In this document: piece by piece, positions 1 through 11,428 of the stretch
Position numbering within the stretch: the first letter of the stretch is position 1
Layout: every line of letters starts with the position of its first letter
Assembly (NCBI GenBank): GCA_035578905.1
Contig: JAQJVL010000004.1
Span: 587,501-651,500, forward strand
Reading direction: 5' to 3'
Origin: Stictocephala bisonia
Lineage: Eukaryota; Arthropoda; Insecta; Hemiptera; Membracidae
DNA: 64,000 nucleotides
The notes under the pieces: model-generated
Database searches by the model: none
What the model saw: the letters and a program-made list of their open reading frames with translations, nothing else
What the model was told of the DNA's origin: nothing
Program-made: the position numbers and the translations under genes

Positions 1-3000
1 CAAACAGTCCTAGTAAGTTGTGATACGAACAGGACAAGAACCGTAGGTTTAGTATTGTAATGTTCTAGGCGCCAGGTGGGTAGACACTGAGGTAAATGAG
101 CCGGCCCTGCCAATCGCGTGGCACATTGAGTGTCACAACAGTCCTAGTAAGTTGTGATACGGACAGGACTAGAACCGTAGGATTAGTATTGCAATGTTAT
201 AGACGCCAGGTGGGTAGACAATGAGGTAAATGAGCCGGCCCTGCCAATCGCACGGTACATTGAGTGTCACAACAGTCCTAGTAAGTTGTGATACGAACAG
301 GACAAGAACCGTAGGTTTAGTATTGTAATGTTCTAGGCGCCAGGTGGGTAGACACTGAGGTAAATGAGCCGGCCCTGCCAATCACACGGCACATTGGGTG
401 TCACAACAGTTCCATTAAGTTGTGATACGGACAGGACAAGAACCGTAGGTTTAGTATTGGCAATGTTATAGACGCCAGGTGGGTAGACACTGAGGTAAAT
501 GAGCCGGCCCTGCCAATCACACGGCACATTGGGTGTCACAACAGCTCCATTAAGTTGTGATACGGACAGGACAAGAACCGTAGGTTTAGTATTGCAATGT
601 TATAGACGCCAGGTGGGTAGACACTGAGGTAAATGAGCCAGCCCTGCCAATCACACGGCACATTGGGTGTCACAACAGCTCCATTAACTTGTGATACGGA
701 CAGGACAAGAACCGTAGGTTTAGTATTGCAATGTTATAGACGCCAGGTGGGTAGACACTGAGGTAAATGAGCCGGCCCTGCCAATCGCACGGCACATTGG
801 GTGTCACAACAGCTCCATTAAGTTGTGATACGGACAGGACAAGAACCGTAGGTTTAGTATTGCAATGTTATAGACGCCAGGTGGGTAGACACTGAGGTAA
901 ATGGGGCGGCCCTGCCAATCGCACGGCACATTGGGTGTCACAACAGCTCCATTAAGTTGTGATACGGACAGGACAAGAACCGTAGGTTTAGTATTGGCAA
1001 TGTTCTAGATGCCAGGCGGGTAGACACTGAGGTAAATGAGGCGGCCCTGCCAATCGCACGGTACATTGAGTGTCAGAACAGCTCCATTAACTTGTGATAC
1101 GGACAGGACAAGAACCGTAGGTTTAGTATTGGCAATGTTATAGATGCCAGGTGGGTAGGCACTGAGGTAAATGAGCCGGCCCTGCCAATCGCATGGCACA
1201 TTGGGTGTCACAACAGCTCCATTAAGTTGTGATACGGACAGGACAAGAACCGTAGGTTTAGTATTGGCAATGTTCTAGATGCCAGGTGGGTAGACACTGA
1301 GGTAAATGAGCCGGCCCTGCCAATCGCACGGCACATTGGGTGTCACAACAGCTCCATTAAGTTGTGATACGGACAGGACAAGAACCGTAGGTTTAGTATT
1401 GGCAATGTTCTAGACGCCAGGTGGGTAGACACTGAGGTAAATGAGCCGGCCCTGCCAATCGCACGGCACATTGGGTGTCACAACAGCTCCATTAAGTTGT
1501 GATACGGACAGGGTATTGCAATGTTATAGACGCCAGGTGGGTAGACACTGAGGTAAATTAGTCTGTCCTGCCAATCACACGGCACATTAAGTGTCAGAAC
1601 AGTCCAAGTAAGTTGTGATACGGACAGGACAAGAACCGTAGGTTTAGTATTCTAATGTTCTAGACGCCAGATGGCCAGATTTACCATCTAGACTGAGGTA
1701 AATGAGTCGGCCCTGCCAATCGCACGGTACATTGAGTGTCACAACAGTCCTAGTAAGTTGTGATACGGACAGGACAAGAACCGTAGGTTTAGTATTGCAA
1801 TGTTATAAACGCCAGGTGGGTAGACACTGAGGTAAATGAGTCTGCCCTGCCAATCGCAAGGCACATTGAGTGTCACAACAGTCTCAGTAAGTTGTGATAC
1901 GAACAGGACAAGAACCGTAGGTTTAGTATTGTAATGTTCTAGATGCCAGGTGGGTAGACCCTGAATTAAATAAGCCGGTCCTGCCAATCGCACGGCACAC
2001 TGAGTGTCGTAACAACACCAGTAAGTTGTGATACGGACAGGAAAAGAACCGTAAGTTTAGTATTGTAATCTTCTAGATGCCAGGTGGATCGACACTGAGG
2101 TAAACCAGCCGGTCCTTCCAATCACACGGCACATTAAGTGTCGTAACAGCTCCAGTAAGTTGTGATACGGACAGGACAAGATCTGTAGGTTTAGTATTGT
2201 AATGTTCTAGACGCCAGGTGAGTAGACACTGAGGTAAATGAGCCGGCTCTGCCAATCACACGGCACATTGAGTGTCGTAACAACACCAGTAAGTTGTGAT
2301 ACGGATAGGAAAAGAACCGTAAGTTTAGTATTGTAATTCTCTAGATGCCAGGTGGATAGACCCTGAATTAAATAAGCCGGTCCTGCCAATTACATGGCAC
2401 ATTGAGTGTCGTAACAACACCTGTAAGTTGTGATACGGACAGGAAAAGAACCGTAAGTTTAGTATTGTAATCTTCTAGATGCCAGGTGGATCGACACTGA
2501 GGTAAACCAGCCGGTCCTTCCAATCACACGGCACATTAAGTGTCGTAACAGCTCCAGTAAGTTGTGATACGGACAGGACAAGATCTGTAGGTTTAGTATT
2601 GTAATGTTCTAGACGCCAGGTGAGTAGACACTGAGGTAAATGAGCCGGCTCTGCCAATCACACGGCACATTGAGTGTCGTAACAACACCAGTAAGTTGTG
2701 ATACGGATAGGAAAAGAACCGTAAGTTTAGTATTGTAATTCTCTAGATGCCAGGTGGATAGACCCTGAATTAAATAAGCCGGTCCTGCCAATTACACGGC
2801 ACATTAAGTGTCGTAACAACACCTGTAAGTTGTGATACGGACAGGAAAAGAACCGTAAGTTTAGTATTGTAATGTTCTAGACGCCAGGTGGATCGACACT
2901 GAGGTAAATGAGCCGGTCCTCCCAATCACACGGCACATTAAGTGTCATAACAGCTCCAGTAAGTTGTGATACGGACAGGACAAGATCTGTAGGTTTAGTA

Positions 3001-3235
3001 TTGTAATGTTCTAGACGCCAGGTGGGTAGACACTGAGGTAAATGAGCCAGTCCTCCCAATCACACGGCACATTAAGTGTCGTAACAGCTCCAGTAAGTTG
3101 TGATACGGACAGGACAAGATCTGTAGGTTTAGTATTGTAATGTTCTAGACGCCAGGTGGGTAGACACTGAGGTAAATGAGCCGGCCCTGCCAATCGCACG
3201 GCACATTGAGTGTCGTAACAACTCCAGTAAATTGT
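1..3235. repeat. 134-bp satellite array, about 24 units, continues left of the window
   Basis: The unit recurs every 134 bp (for example the GTCCTAGTAAG core at 7, 141 and 275). Some units are 135 bp because of one extra G in TATTGGCAATG. A typical core is GTTGTGATACGGACAGGA, followed by CCGTAGGTTTAGTATTG and GCCAGGTGGGTAGACACTG. One unit near 1510 has lost about 18 bp and the unit near 1665-1695 carries a rearranged patch. Units from about 1980 on differ (GTCGTAACA instead of GTCACAACA), so there are at least two subfamilies. Minus-strand open frames of 60-84 codons here are repeat artefacts: 134 is not a multiple of three, so the frame rotates and no frame persists. The array enters the window already in progress and ends near 3235. 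Confidence 0.97.
2010..2813. repeat. 402-bp higher-order repeat (3 x 134) inside the satellite
   Basis: The block starting near 2010 recurs almost exactly at +402, including private variants such as AAACCAGCCGGTCCTTCC (2103 and 2505) and AAGATCTGTAGG (2178 and 2580). A third, partial copy starts near 2814 and decays after about 80 bp. Three neighbouring monomers therefore amplified together as a trimer. Confidence 0.92.
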
Positions 3236-4040
3236 CTGTTGTTATGTTCCAACTAACATAGAGATCTTTTTGTCGTATTGCACCTGTTTTCCTTAAGTAA
3301 GTTGTGCGATATATACAATTATATTATATACAATTATTACTCTCATGTGTTGCGTAAATATATTTTCATCTATGTTCTCATAATCTATAATGGCAAAAAC
3401 AAAATATAAAATTCAATGAATAGCACCAGTATGATTACAAATATATATTTAAAAGCAAACAATTTTATATGTGGGTATTCACTTTTTGGCAACTGAAATT
3501 TTATTAGATTTTTTGTGGCTCAGGAGTTCTAATTTTTAAGTTTTTGATGAGTCACTAAAATGAATTTACAATTTAACTAAACAACCTACCAAATGAATTG
3601 GGAAGTTTGATAATAATGAAATGTTTCAGTTAAATAAAATATAGTTAAGTTGTTGTTACCGTCAAGAAGTTTGAGCAACATTAGATTACTCGGTGCATTA
3701 TTTTTTTATCTTATTTTAGTACATTCATTATTCACATTTAGTGTGGGCTATATATTTCTTACTATATTGTATATATCTTTACCCAGATACTTATACATTA
3801 AAATGGATTTATTTATTAAGAGTTTTGCTATTGAAAAAGAAGTGATTATTTTATCAAGTTTAAAGATTTTGGAAATGGAATAGTATTCCTGAAACAGACA
3901 AGCCTGGTGAGGATGCCTATTTTTCTGGCTGTTGTTTAAATTAACTATGTTTTAGATGTACAATTATTTATAAAAAGGTAAAAATAAATGTGTTCAGATC
4001 TGTTTTATCCTTTTCTGTCCCGCATTGCCTCGTCCTATAC
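3236..4040. other. AT-rich unique DNA, no supported gene
   Basis: No motif, repeat or RNA gene is recognisable. A 77-codon plus-strand open frame at 3650-3883 begins at TTG, not ATG. Its hydrophobic composition is what AT-rich DNA gives by chance. I do not call it a gene. Confidence 0.7.
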
Positions 4041-4347
4041 TGCCCACCTATACACGTACAGTGGTAATGACCCACCCATACATGTAAAGTGGTATTGACT
4101 AACCCGCCCACCCATACACGTACAGTGGTGTATTCAGGATTTTCCTCCTGCTTAGAATATCAAATACTACAAGTAGCACCGTACCCGCCCATATACGTAT
4201 AGTGGTATTAACCCACCCGCCCACCCATACACGTACAGTGGTGTTAACCCACCCGCCCACCCATACACGTACAGTGGTATTAACCCACCCGCCCACCCAT
4301 ACACGTACAGTGGTATTAACCCACCCGCCCACCCATACACGTACAGT
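4041..4347. repeat. 36-bp minisatellite with a G-quadruplex motif in each unit (locus 1)
   Basis: The unit is CCCATACACGTACAGTGGTA followed by TTAACCCACCCGCCCA, with regular spacing in the second half (CCCACCCGCCCACCC at 4212, 4248, 4284 and 4320). The first units are diverged and are split by about 55 bp of unrelated sequence near 4136-4190. The minus strand reads GGGTGGGCGGGTGGG, four G-triplets with one-base loops. Because 36 is 12 codons, the minus strand stays open for 77 codons with a 12-residue period; that is a repeat artefact. The same unit recurs at 27943-28009 and 28220-28452. Confidence 0.95.
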
Positions 4348-4874
4348 TCTGTTCTATTCTATCCTTTGCTTACACTTATGACTCTCTATGTTTGTTTACA
4401 TAATTTAAATATAATCCATAATGTACATTTTCATCCCCCATAGTGAGTTGATAAACTATTTTTATTTAAGACAGATGCTTTTTACCGTTTCAAGTTATGA
4501 AATGTTATTTTATGAGGTCGATATCCACTATGTTCCTTAATTGATTAACTGATGTTATTTTCATGAGTTAATGGTTGTGTGAGTTCAAATGGCCACCTGT
4601 TATGGGAATTAGACTAGCTTTGTATTGACACATGTTTGTTGTCATGACCAAACACGTTTAAAATATTACATAGTAGTTACTATTGAAGAGTTTGCTCGAT
4701 CGGTCTAGTGTTTGGTTTTTTTTTTTTTTTTTTTTTTTTTCTACTTGCAGTATTACCTATTTGCATATAAAAACTAGCCCTTTTCGCTTTCTTCACCAAA
4801 TACATATGTTTTAGTTCACTACATGGTTCAGTTTTACTTTTGCTAAACTACAATTTTGGATGGAAAGTTATAAG
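4348..4874. other. AT-rich unique DNA with a 25-T run
   Basis: No gene is visible. The run of T at 4716-4740 lies just upstream of the next array. It could be the A-tail of a minus-strand retroinsertion, but no element body is recognisable next to it. Confidence 0.7.
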
Positions 4875-5845
4875 GTCCATCCACCCACCCATGACATACG
4901 ACTTGATGAACCCTCCCACTCACCCATGGCATACGACTTGATGATTCCTGGCACCCACCCATGACATACTACTTGATGAGCCTCCCACCCACCCATGGCA
5001 TACGACTTGATGAACCTTGGCACCCACTCATGGGATACGACATGATGAACCCTGGCACCCACCCATGACATACGACTTGATGAACCCTCACACCCACGCA
5101 TGGCATACGACTTGGTGAACCCTCTCACCCACCCATGGCATACGACTTGATGAACTCTGGCAGCCACCCATGACATACGACTTGATGAACCCTCACACCC
5201 ACGCATGGCATACGACTTAATGAACCCTCCCACCCATGGCATGCGACTTGATAAACCCTCCCACCCATGGCATACGACTTGGTGAACCCTCTCACCCACC
5301 CATGGCATACGACTTGATGAACTCTGGCAGCCACCCATGACATACGACTTGATGATTCCTGGCACCCACCCATGGCATACGACTTGATGAACCCTCACAC
5401 CTACGCATGGCATACGACCTGATGAACTCTGGCAGCCACCCATGACATACGACTTGATGATTCCTGGCACCCACCCATGGCATACGACTTGATGAACCCT
5501 CCCACCTGCTCATGACATACGACTTGATGAACTCTGGCAGCCACCCATGACATACGACTTGATGATTCCTGGCACTCACCCATGGCATACGACTTGATGA
5601 ACCCTCCCACCTGCTCATGACATACGACTTGATGAACTCTGGCAGCCACCCATGACATACGACTTGATGATTCCTGGCACTCACCCATGGCATACGACTT
5701 GATGAACCCTCCCACCTGCTCATGACATACGACTTGATGAAGCCTTCCACCCATACAAGACATACGACTTGATGAATCCTCCCACTCACCCATGACATAT
5801 GACTTGATGAACCCTTTCACCAAACCTACGACATACGATTTGATA
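4875..5845. repeat. 35-bp minisatellite, about 28 units, with a 105-bp higher-order period
   Basis: The core is CATACGACTTGATGAACCCT preceded by CCCACCCATGG or CCCACCCATGA. Successive CATACGACTT cores begin at 4895, 4930, 4965 and 4999, a period of 34-35 bp. From about 5396 to 5735 three units move together: CCCACCTGCT occurs at 5501, 5606 and 5711, a 105-bp trimer. Because 105 is 35 codons, the minus-strand frames of 140, 168 and 200 codons here are artefacts of the period. The CCCACCCAT half resembles the 36-bp unit at 4041-4347, so the two arrays may share an origin. Confidence 0.95.
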
Positions 5846-8439
5846 GATATAAATAACTATTGATATGCCAGGTATGTAAATGTTAAATCTATTTTAGGTA
5901 AAACAAATTTGTGCAGTTAATTTTATTAAATAGCTCCGTCTGACTTGTCTCAATGTCTACAACAATCTAACTTAATTTAATAAACAAATTATGAAAAGAA
6001 ACTTAAATTAATTTTATGTATTTATATATTACAAATTGAACCCAAGCACTGAAGTAATTTAAAAATAGTAATTAAATTACAGATTCCAAAAGACAAAACA
6101 ATCACTTTATTCTACAGTTATGAAACAAAGCTGTGCTTCAAACAAAGTAAAAACTGCTGAGGTCTGCCAGCCTCAGAAGTTACAGCGGTTAACTATTTCA
6201 ATTATTGTTATGTCAAGTGAAGCACTTTGTGATGAGTTTTCTTTGATGATATTCGATCAGTAATTAATTCTAGATTACACTGATTAGAGAATACGTGCAT
6301 TAAATTAAAGATGTTTTTATTAAAATATACATTATTAAGAGTATACAAATAGTAATTTGTATTGTTTTTATGAAATAATAATTTTACTTATGTTGGGAAA
6401 ACAATAATAACCCTAATTTTAGTAATATATAATAATGTTTATAAGGATTGAGTGAGTCTAAAATAATGTATTGTTTGTCGACTAAGACTTTTAAAACAAC
6501 CTATAATTTATGCATTTGGCCATGAACTATCTAGTGGTAAATTAGGAATATTCATATAAAAACAAAATAAATTGTTATATTATTTTAAATTCTGAAATAA
6601 ATTTAACCGACTAATTGAAATTTTAAATTGTATTTAATCAAAATTATAGTTGATAGTACATCAGATTTTTGTCAGCCGAATTGTCATACTTCATTAGTTT
6701 AAATGAAGGAAATGATGACAATTATTCATGTTCCATGATCACCTTAAAGCTCATTACAATAAACCCAAAACAATGTACAATAACGTTTACGTAGCATACA
6801 TGAATTAAGTAAAATATTAAACCGATTCACATGACACTAATAAATAATAGGTATACAATTCGTATTACAGTACATTTATTTGTTTTGTTTTAGCTTGCCC
6901 TTTCACAAATAAAAAGTTTTTTTTTTTTTAACTACGAGTTTAGTTCTCGTAGTTTAGACAAGTAAACTAATATCCTACAGTTTTTCTGATAAAAATTATC
7001 TGAGTTCGTTCAAACACAAAACTTGTTAATTTTACTCCAGTTTTTTAATTATCATTATACGAGCTGGTACATATACAGTAGAAGTAAACGTCACACAACA
7101 CAAATGTATTACAATATAAGTACAAAATTTACAAATATATTACAATACAAGTAAAAAATGTACTTTTTATTGTAATATATTTGTGAAGCTTACTCTGCCC
7201 GTTTTCCATAAATTATTGATCTGTGCGGGGAACCTATTCAGACTGAGAACCAGTACAGTGCAATGTAAATATTCCTAAGATCAGTCAAGACCAGGATCTC
7301 AACATTCGCAATTTCCAGCTCAGACTTGTAGTTTTATTTACTTACTGTAAATTTAAATGCATTTATTTTTTAATCGTTTCCCAATGTACATCATATTATC
7401 TCAGAATATTCTTAAGATTAATGTGTAGGAATCATCCGCAAAAATATATAAACTATAGCAATTAATGTAATAAGAAAATTAATATAAATAAATATCAACA
7501 ACATTGTGCTAGATATTTCACAATTATATTTCCCTACTTTATAAAATATAACAATAAGGATTACATACAAAATCACACTGTAATGATACTGAGAAACTAG
7601 TTCTAGTAAACTCATTTTGAAGGAGTCGCAGGAAGTATCAAACATATTGGCTCTTGAGCTTCACTCATGAGTCAGAGAAAGTTATGGATCTTATGTAAGC
7701 TCAAGCACCTCTCATGCTCCCATCGGATTCTACGGAGAGTACTCCTCGGGTGAACATAGTTATGAAAAACACTGCGGAAAGGTGTCCTTACTTACAGATA
7801 GCCAGTATATCCCTAACAACAACCATTAAATGTGTAAGGATGTTTTGTATTAACATTATAAAAATGTAGAGTACTATATATCACGTAACTCATTGTAACA
7901 TTGTAACTCGTAAGTAATATTTAATAAACCATAGTTGTCGTAATAAACCACACATTTGTTTTTTAAAATGTTACTATATGATTTTTCTAAGTGTATTGTA
8001 TTATTTATTTTTATAACTCGTATATGTATGATTCTAAAATGGGTGGGAGGGTCATCACCATTGTACAGGTTGGTTAGTGAGAGAGTTACCATCAAAATAG
8101 TGCAACTAATCTAGCACATAATGCACGAGTAAAATAACGCTGAATGATATAATTAAGTTTAAGAATGCAAGATTGTAAATCCTTCAGTTATTTTCTTCTC
8201 CAGAATTCTTGTAACACAACGATATAACCTAAACATGTAAATTTCTATTCGAAGTGTTGTGTTTCGTAATATATTAAAACAATATTTTATTTATTCGTTT
8301 AAAAAATAATTATCAAACTAACAACATAATTCTTTTTTATGTCTGTTTGATACATACAATTAATTACCAAGATGTTTTCCCTTTAATTGTATTTGCTTAC
8401 AATAAATTAAAATGTATTACCCATTTAAATCTATTGTTC
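5846..8439. other. AT-rich DNA, no supported gene; contains dispersed-repeat fragments
   Basis: Three pieces match elsewhere in the window: 7077-7160 (a copy at 53107-53205), 8039-8072 (GGGTGGGAGGGTCATCACC, a diverged unit of the 36-bp family on the opposite strand) and about 8130-8225 (related to 9535-9620 and 21520-21585). Minus-strand open frames at 7418-7645 and 7874-8095 have AT-driven composition and no recognisable domain, so I do not call them. Confidence 0.6.
7077..7160. repeat. dispersed repeat, copy 1 of 2
   Basis: AAGTAAACGTCACACAACAC, followed by two ~31-bp sub-units of the form ACAAATRTATTACAATAYAAGT, matches 53107-53205 at high identity in the same orientation. The element class is unknown and no terminal inverted repeat is visible. 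Confidence 0.75.
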
Positions 8440-9620
8440 TTAAAGGATACACAGGTTTGATCGACGTTTTTATTAAGTATCAACAAACGTCCGAAAACAA
8501 TATTATTTCATTTCACCAATAACTATTCTCACCATGAGACAATCTGACAGATCCATAAAGGACTTGTAATTAAGGAATGGTAGATTATTTCAAATTCTAT
8601 TTATTTTTCGCAAGCGCAAATACACATTGCTGCAGTGCACATATACACCATCTAGCTGTATGATAATTGATGGAAAATATATATTACTAAATAAATTTGT
8701 CGTTATATAATATTCAAACATTTAATATGAAGTTGTGAATGAACAAAAATAAATAATCATAATTAATCAGTTTAACTAACAAATAAAAAACTATCTTATT
8801 TAATACAACATAAATTTAAAAAAATAATATTAAATTAAATTAAGTATTATAGGGAATTTATTTTCTTTGACAGAGAGAGTGCTAAAGACGTACTTATGAA
8901 AATGCAGTGTATGAACACTCATGATCAAACAATGAACCAGAATAATTTTCAAGAATGCTCCTGACATTTTAGACGGCTCGTCGGGACAGTACCTTGAAAT
9001 TCCTAACATGCAGTTTTAAATAGACAATGAAGAGAAACCTGCTCAAATCCCGTATTTCTGATGGCATGAGTCCGCCGTTATGGACATGCTTGTTAGTTTT
9101 TAACATCATCAGCAAACAGCCCAACCTTAATGTGCAGGAACAATCCCTTTATTATAGGTAAAATGTGTCCTAATATATCTTTCGATATTATATAAATATA
9201 ATATTGTGAACTTTATGCATTCAATATTATATAAATAGCTATATTGTTATATAGCTTTTATAGCAAATAAACAATATAGATAACAAAAAAAGTGAAGTCT
9301 AAGTGTGGGCATTTCTATCAGAAGACAAATTATATCTGAAACGGTGCTTTCAGAAGTAACGATATGGCTCTCTCCCTCTATCTAAAACTGATTAGCAATA
9401 TAAATCTGAACTATCAAACTTCATTTACATGTATCTTCTTTTAATGTGTTTTAAAATAAGACTTTATTTAAACATTGTTTCAAAATTAATAGACCAAATT
9501 TATTCCATAGCACAATGTCTGTCTACTGTAATACAATAATGCTAAATATATAAATAAGTTTAAGAGTGCAAGATATATAAATCCTTCAGTTATTTTCTTC
9601 TTTAGAATATTTATAAGGGT
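8440..9620. repeat. diverged duplicate of the tail of block A (compare 21130-21590)
   Basis: Two parts align in order. 8445-8600 (AACTATTCTCACCATGAGAC, GACAGATCCATA) pairs with 21140-21250. 9310-9610 (TTCTATCAGAAGACAA, TAACGATATGGCT, TTTAATGTGTTTTAAAA) pairs with 21295-21585. Between them, 8897-9165 belongs to a different dispersed repeat that is not in the 21-kb copy. This looks like the broken end of a further tandem copy upstream of block A. Confidence 0.75.
8897..9165. repeat. dispersed ~270-bp repeat, copy 1 (partner at 13914-14172)
   Basis: Long stretches match the 13.9-kb copy, including TGATCAAACAATGAACCAGA, GGCTCGTCGGGACAGTAC and GAGTCCGCCGTTA followed by GGACATGCTTGTTAGTTT. Both end near CAATGTGCAGGAACA with only small indels between them. 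There is no open frame and no clear terminal inverted repeat; the class is unknown. Confidence 0.85.
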
Positions 9621-10247
9621 AACACAGACAATATTTATTAGGGTATTACTAAGATAGGTTTAAGAAATAAAATGCACATAAATCACCTGGTGACACTAAT
9701 AGTTTTTCAGCACAGAAATTTATTTTCATTTGTGAATTGTAGGCAGGTCGGGAAATCTTTAAAATTCCCTGATCCCGTTTACAACGAATTTAACGAATTA
9801 AACAATTAAAAACACTTTTGTATACAAACGCAATGTTTTGGAAAAAATATCAAGTGAAACCATTCACTACTCTTCGATTGATATGTACACAAACATAGGG
9901 AACTTTAATGTTTATATACATAGACAGTTTGTAATAAAACACTTAAAAATCATGATATTGTCTGATAACAACGACGTAGCATTTACTTTTACGAATTAGT
10001 TCATATGTAATTCAAACATAAATGAATATAATGTGATTTTCATTTTAAACTATTTAACACGTTATGAAATATAGTAATTTAGTATCAATTAAAGGAAACC
10101 GTTGCGTGTTTGAAAGGAAAACAACAAACAGAGTTCGGAGCAGTGTTAAATGTGCTTCAACTAAGTCTCTACACATTTCAAAGACTGTTAACTTGAATGA
10201 ATTGTTCCCCTACCCTTTATCACAAACAGTTTAGTTGTTACATTTAA

Positions 10248-11371
10248 GGGGAGCAGACTTCCCTATCTTCAGCCATGTTAGGTTATGTACCTTTTTCTCA
10301 AAAACTATTTAAGATATGGAGATGAAATTTTTACCATTATTTTATACCCTCTTTGTAAACAATCTCTCCAGGGGAATTTTGTTTATTTCAATTAGTTTAT
10401 GCAGAAACAATTTTTTTATAAGTATTAAATTTATAAACAAAAATTTTTACTTTTAATATTTTTTATATTTTTTATTTTTGAGTATTTATATAAATTAACT
10501 GGAGAAGTTGTGTATATTAAAGCCCTACATGTGTGTACCAAGTTTCAATGTTCTAGCTCCAACAGTTTTGGAGAAAAAGGTACATAAGGTATAAAAAAAC
10601 ACTGTTTTCGGAGAAATGAATATATTACAAAATACTCTAAGATCTATTACTCTAAGACAAATTACCATGACAAATTTTGCAAACTGCAGTTTGTTGAATA
10701 AGTTCTTGAATTGTACTTATATCTACAATGTTGTACTCAAAGCTACTGTTTTAAAATTGTTTGTTCTCTCCAAAATGTTGGGCAAGTTTTATTTTAGATG
10801 CACTAGTATCTTTGGGCTTGGATCTGCTTTCATTTGAAGGTGGGGTTTGGACTGATGTACTAGGCCTATCTATACGTAAGTTAGGGTTAGATTTATTACC
10901 TTGAGCATGCCAACCAAATGTTTTCTTCTTTTTAAAAATCCTATTTGATCTTGGCATTGTGCAGATTATAATTATATTATTATTACACAAATGTAATCCA
11001 CAAACAAATCACTTTACTTGAAACACACAGTTATTACTATAAAATAACCTGTAGTACTAACTGACAGCTGTCACAACAATAAACACCAAACAGAAATGTA
11101 AACAAACATCTAGCAGTCAAAGCCTTTCAAATTATGTTGTCATTGAAAACATAGACACTATAAGAAATAACATTTATAAACTTATTACTATGGTAACAAT
11201 TTGTTGCAAAAATGCACTTGCATAGTTTTAAACAAAGCATTTTTTCACACCTGATATAAATTAAATATACATCAAGTTATATATCAATTTAAAGAGCAAG
11301 AAATGGGCTACAATAAACAGTAAAAAAAAAAAAAAATTGGATAAAAATTTTTTTTTCGAGGTCTGCTCCCC
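10248..11371. mobile_element. TTAA-flanked DNA transposon, non-autonomous, Kolobok- or piggyBac-like
   Basis: The element is 1124 bp and is bracketed by TTAA at 10244-10247 and 11372-11375. Its ends are inverted repeats: GGGGAGCAGACTTC on the left and the complement of GAGGTCTGCTCCCC on the right. A second, subterminal inverted pair lies at 10283-10306 and 10564-10587 (TTATGTACCTTTTTCTC and its complement). Block B keeps the corresponding unfilled site near 27410-27425 (GTTACATGTAACCCCTT), which supports a clean insertion into block A. TTAA targets are typical of piggyBac and Kolobok elements. The short basic reading frame inside is more suggestive of Kolobok, but that is inference. No full transposase is present. 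Confidence 0.88.
10751..10957 (-). pseudogene. possible transposase N-terminal remnant inside the TTAA element
   Basis: A true ATG at 10957 opens a 68-residue frame that ends in TAA at 10751. The protein starts MPRSNRIFKKKKTFGWHAQG and goes on with a Ser/Pro/Lys-rich stretch. A short MPR start followed by a basic segment is how several Kolobok or Mutator-like transposases of animals begin, but this is a resemblance from memory, not a match to a named domain. The frame ends far too early for a transposase, and the rest of the element shows no continuation. If it is coding, it is the stub of a deleted gene. It could also be a chance frame. Confidence 0.4.
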
Positions 11372-11428
11372 TTAACCCCTTCCTTCAACCCTTAGTTTCT
11401 TTGGATTGAGGTGGCTCGGTGCATGGCA

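Noticed and set aside
1..3235. Hammerhead ribozyme in the 134-bp satellite, as in some insect satellites
   Set aside because: I did not find the conserved CTGATGA and GAAA core elements in the unit on either strand.
4868..5823. Overlapping minus-strand frames of 200, 168 and 140 codons
   Set aside because: They are different frames of the same 35-bp array, kept open by its 105-bp trimer; no single frame is favoured.
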